The notes under the pieces: model-generated
Database searches by the model: none
What the model was told of the DNA's origin: nothing
Seen by the model: only the letters and a program-made list of their open reading frames with translations
Program-made: the position numbers and the translations under genes
From: Lachnospiraceae bacterium
GTDB taxonomy: Bacteria; Bacillota; Clostridia; Lachnospirales; Lachnospiraceae
Assembly: GCA_003447295.1 (NCBI GenBank)
Contig: DLZQ01000060.1
Span: forward strand, 1 to 34,703
Direction: 5' to 3'
Length of the DNA stretch: 34,703 nucleotides
Shown: positions 34,673 through 34,703 of the stretch, piece after piece
Layout of the letters: each line of letters starts with the position of its first letter
Numbering within the stretch: position 1 is the stretch's first letter

Positions 34673-34703
34673 GATGCCTGCGGATTGCTCCGTGCTACGC
34701 ACT

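Overview
The window looks like chromosomal core sequence from a Lachnospiraceae-type member of the Clostridia (Bacillota). The evidence is the gene order rimP-nusA-ylxR-ylxQ-infB-rbfA-nrnA-truB-ribF, the presence of RNase Y, strong AAGGAGG-type ribosome binding sites, and a cinA/recA/recX/rny cluster. Nearly all the sequence is accounted for by recognisable genes. I see no rRNA, tRNA, CRISPR array, prophage or transposase gene.

Layout. 1-465: the tail of a membrane-anchored surface protein. 661-2959: an envelope-stress module made of an ECF sigma factor behind its own ECF-type promoter, an RsiV-like (DUF3298) anti-sigma factor, and a small N-acetylmuramoyl-L-alanine amidase whose ribosome binding site lies inside the terminator hairpin of the anti-sigma gene. 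2961-11589: a phosphate locus, pstS-pstC-pstA-pstB-phoU, then a Na/Pi cotransporter with a PhoU-like tail, then a PhoB/PhoR two-component system. 11586-20359: the translation and RNA-metabolism operon from rimP to ribF, with one clear promoter overlapping the phoR stop. 20397-22272: a second Na/Pi cotransporter with its own promoter and a bidirectional terminator.

22317-27346: a carbohydrate locus. A GH3 glycosidase and a lipoprotein solute-binding protein are on the minus strand, divergent from an AraC-family regulator. 27431-32604: cinA, then recA-recX behind a promoter with two LexA-type boxes, then rny (RNase Y). 32652-34672: an AspT/MocR-fold aminotransferase and a Nudix ADP-ribose pyrophosphatase.

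How the parts work together. PhoB/PhoR probably control pst and both Na/Pi cotransporters. Hexamers related to TTTACA recur with an 11-bp period (10-11 bp at the second cotransporter) in front of all three transcription units, and the first two share the same 9-nt distance to a -10 element. The sigma/anti-sigma pair resembles the lysozyme-sensing SigV/RsiV system, and the amidase beside it is a plausible cell-wall effector.

No wholly new system is evident. The least ordinary signals are regulatory and structural: the terminator that contains a start site (2389-2437), the palindromic element with a partly duplicated body (7332-7593), the 54-bp repeats carrying Shine-Dalgarno sequences between the GH3 and binding-protein genes (23945-24066), and a 14-bp perfect hairpin inside the start of recX (30156-30186).
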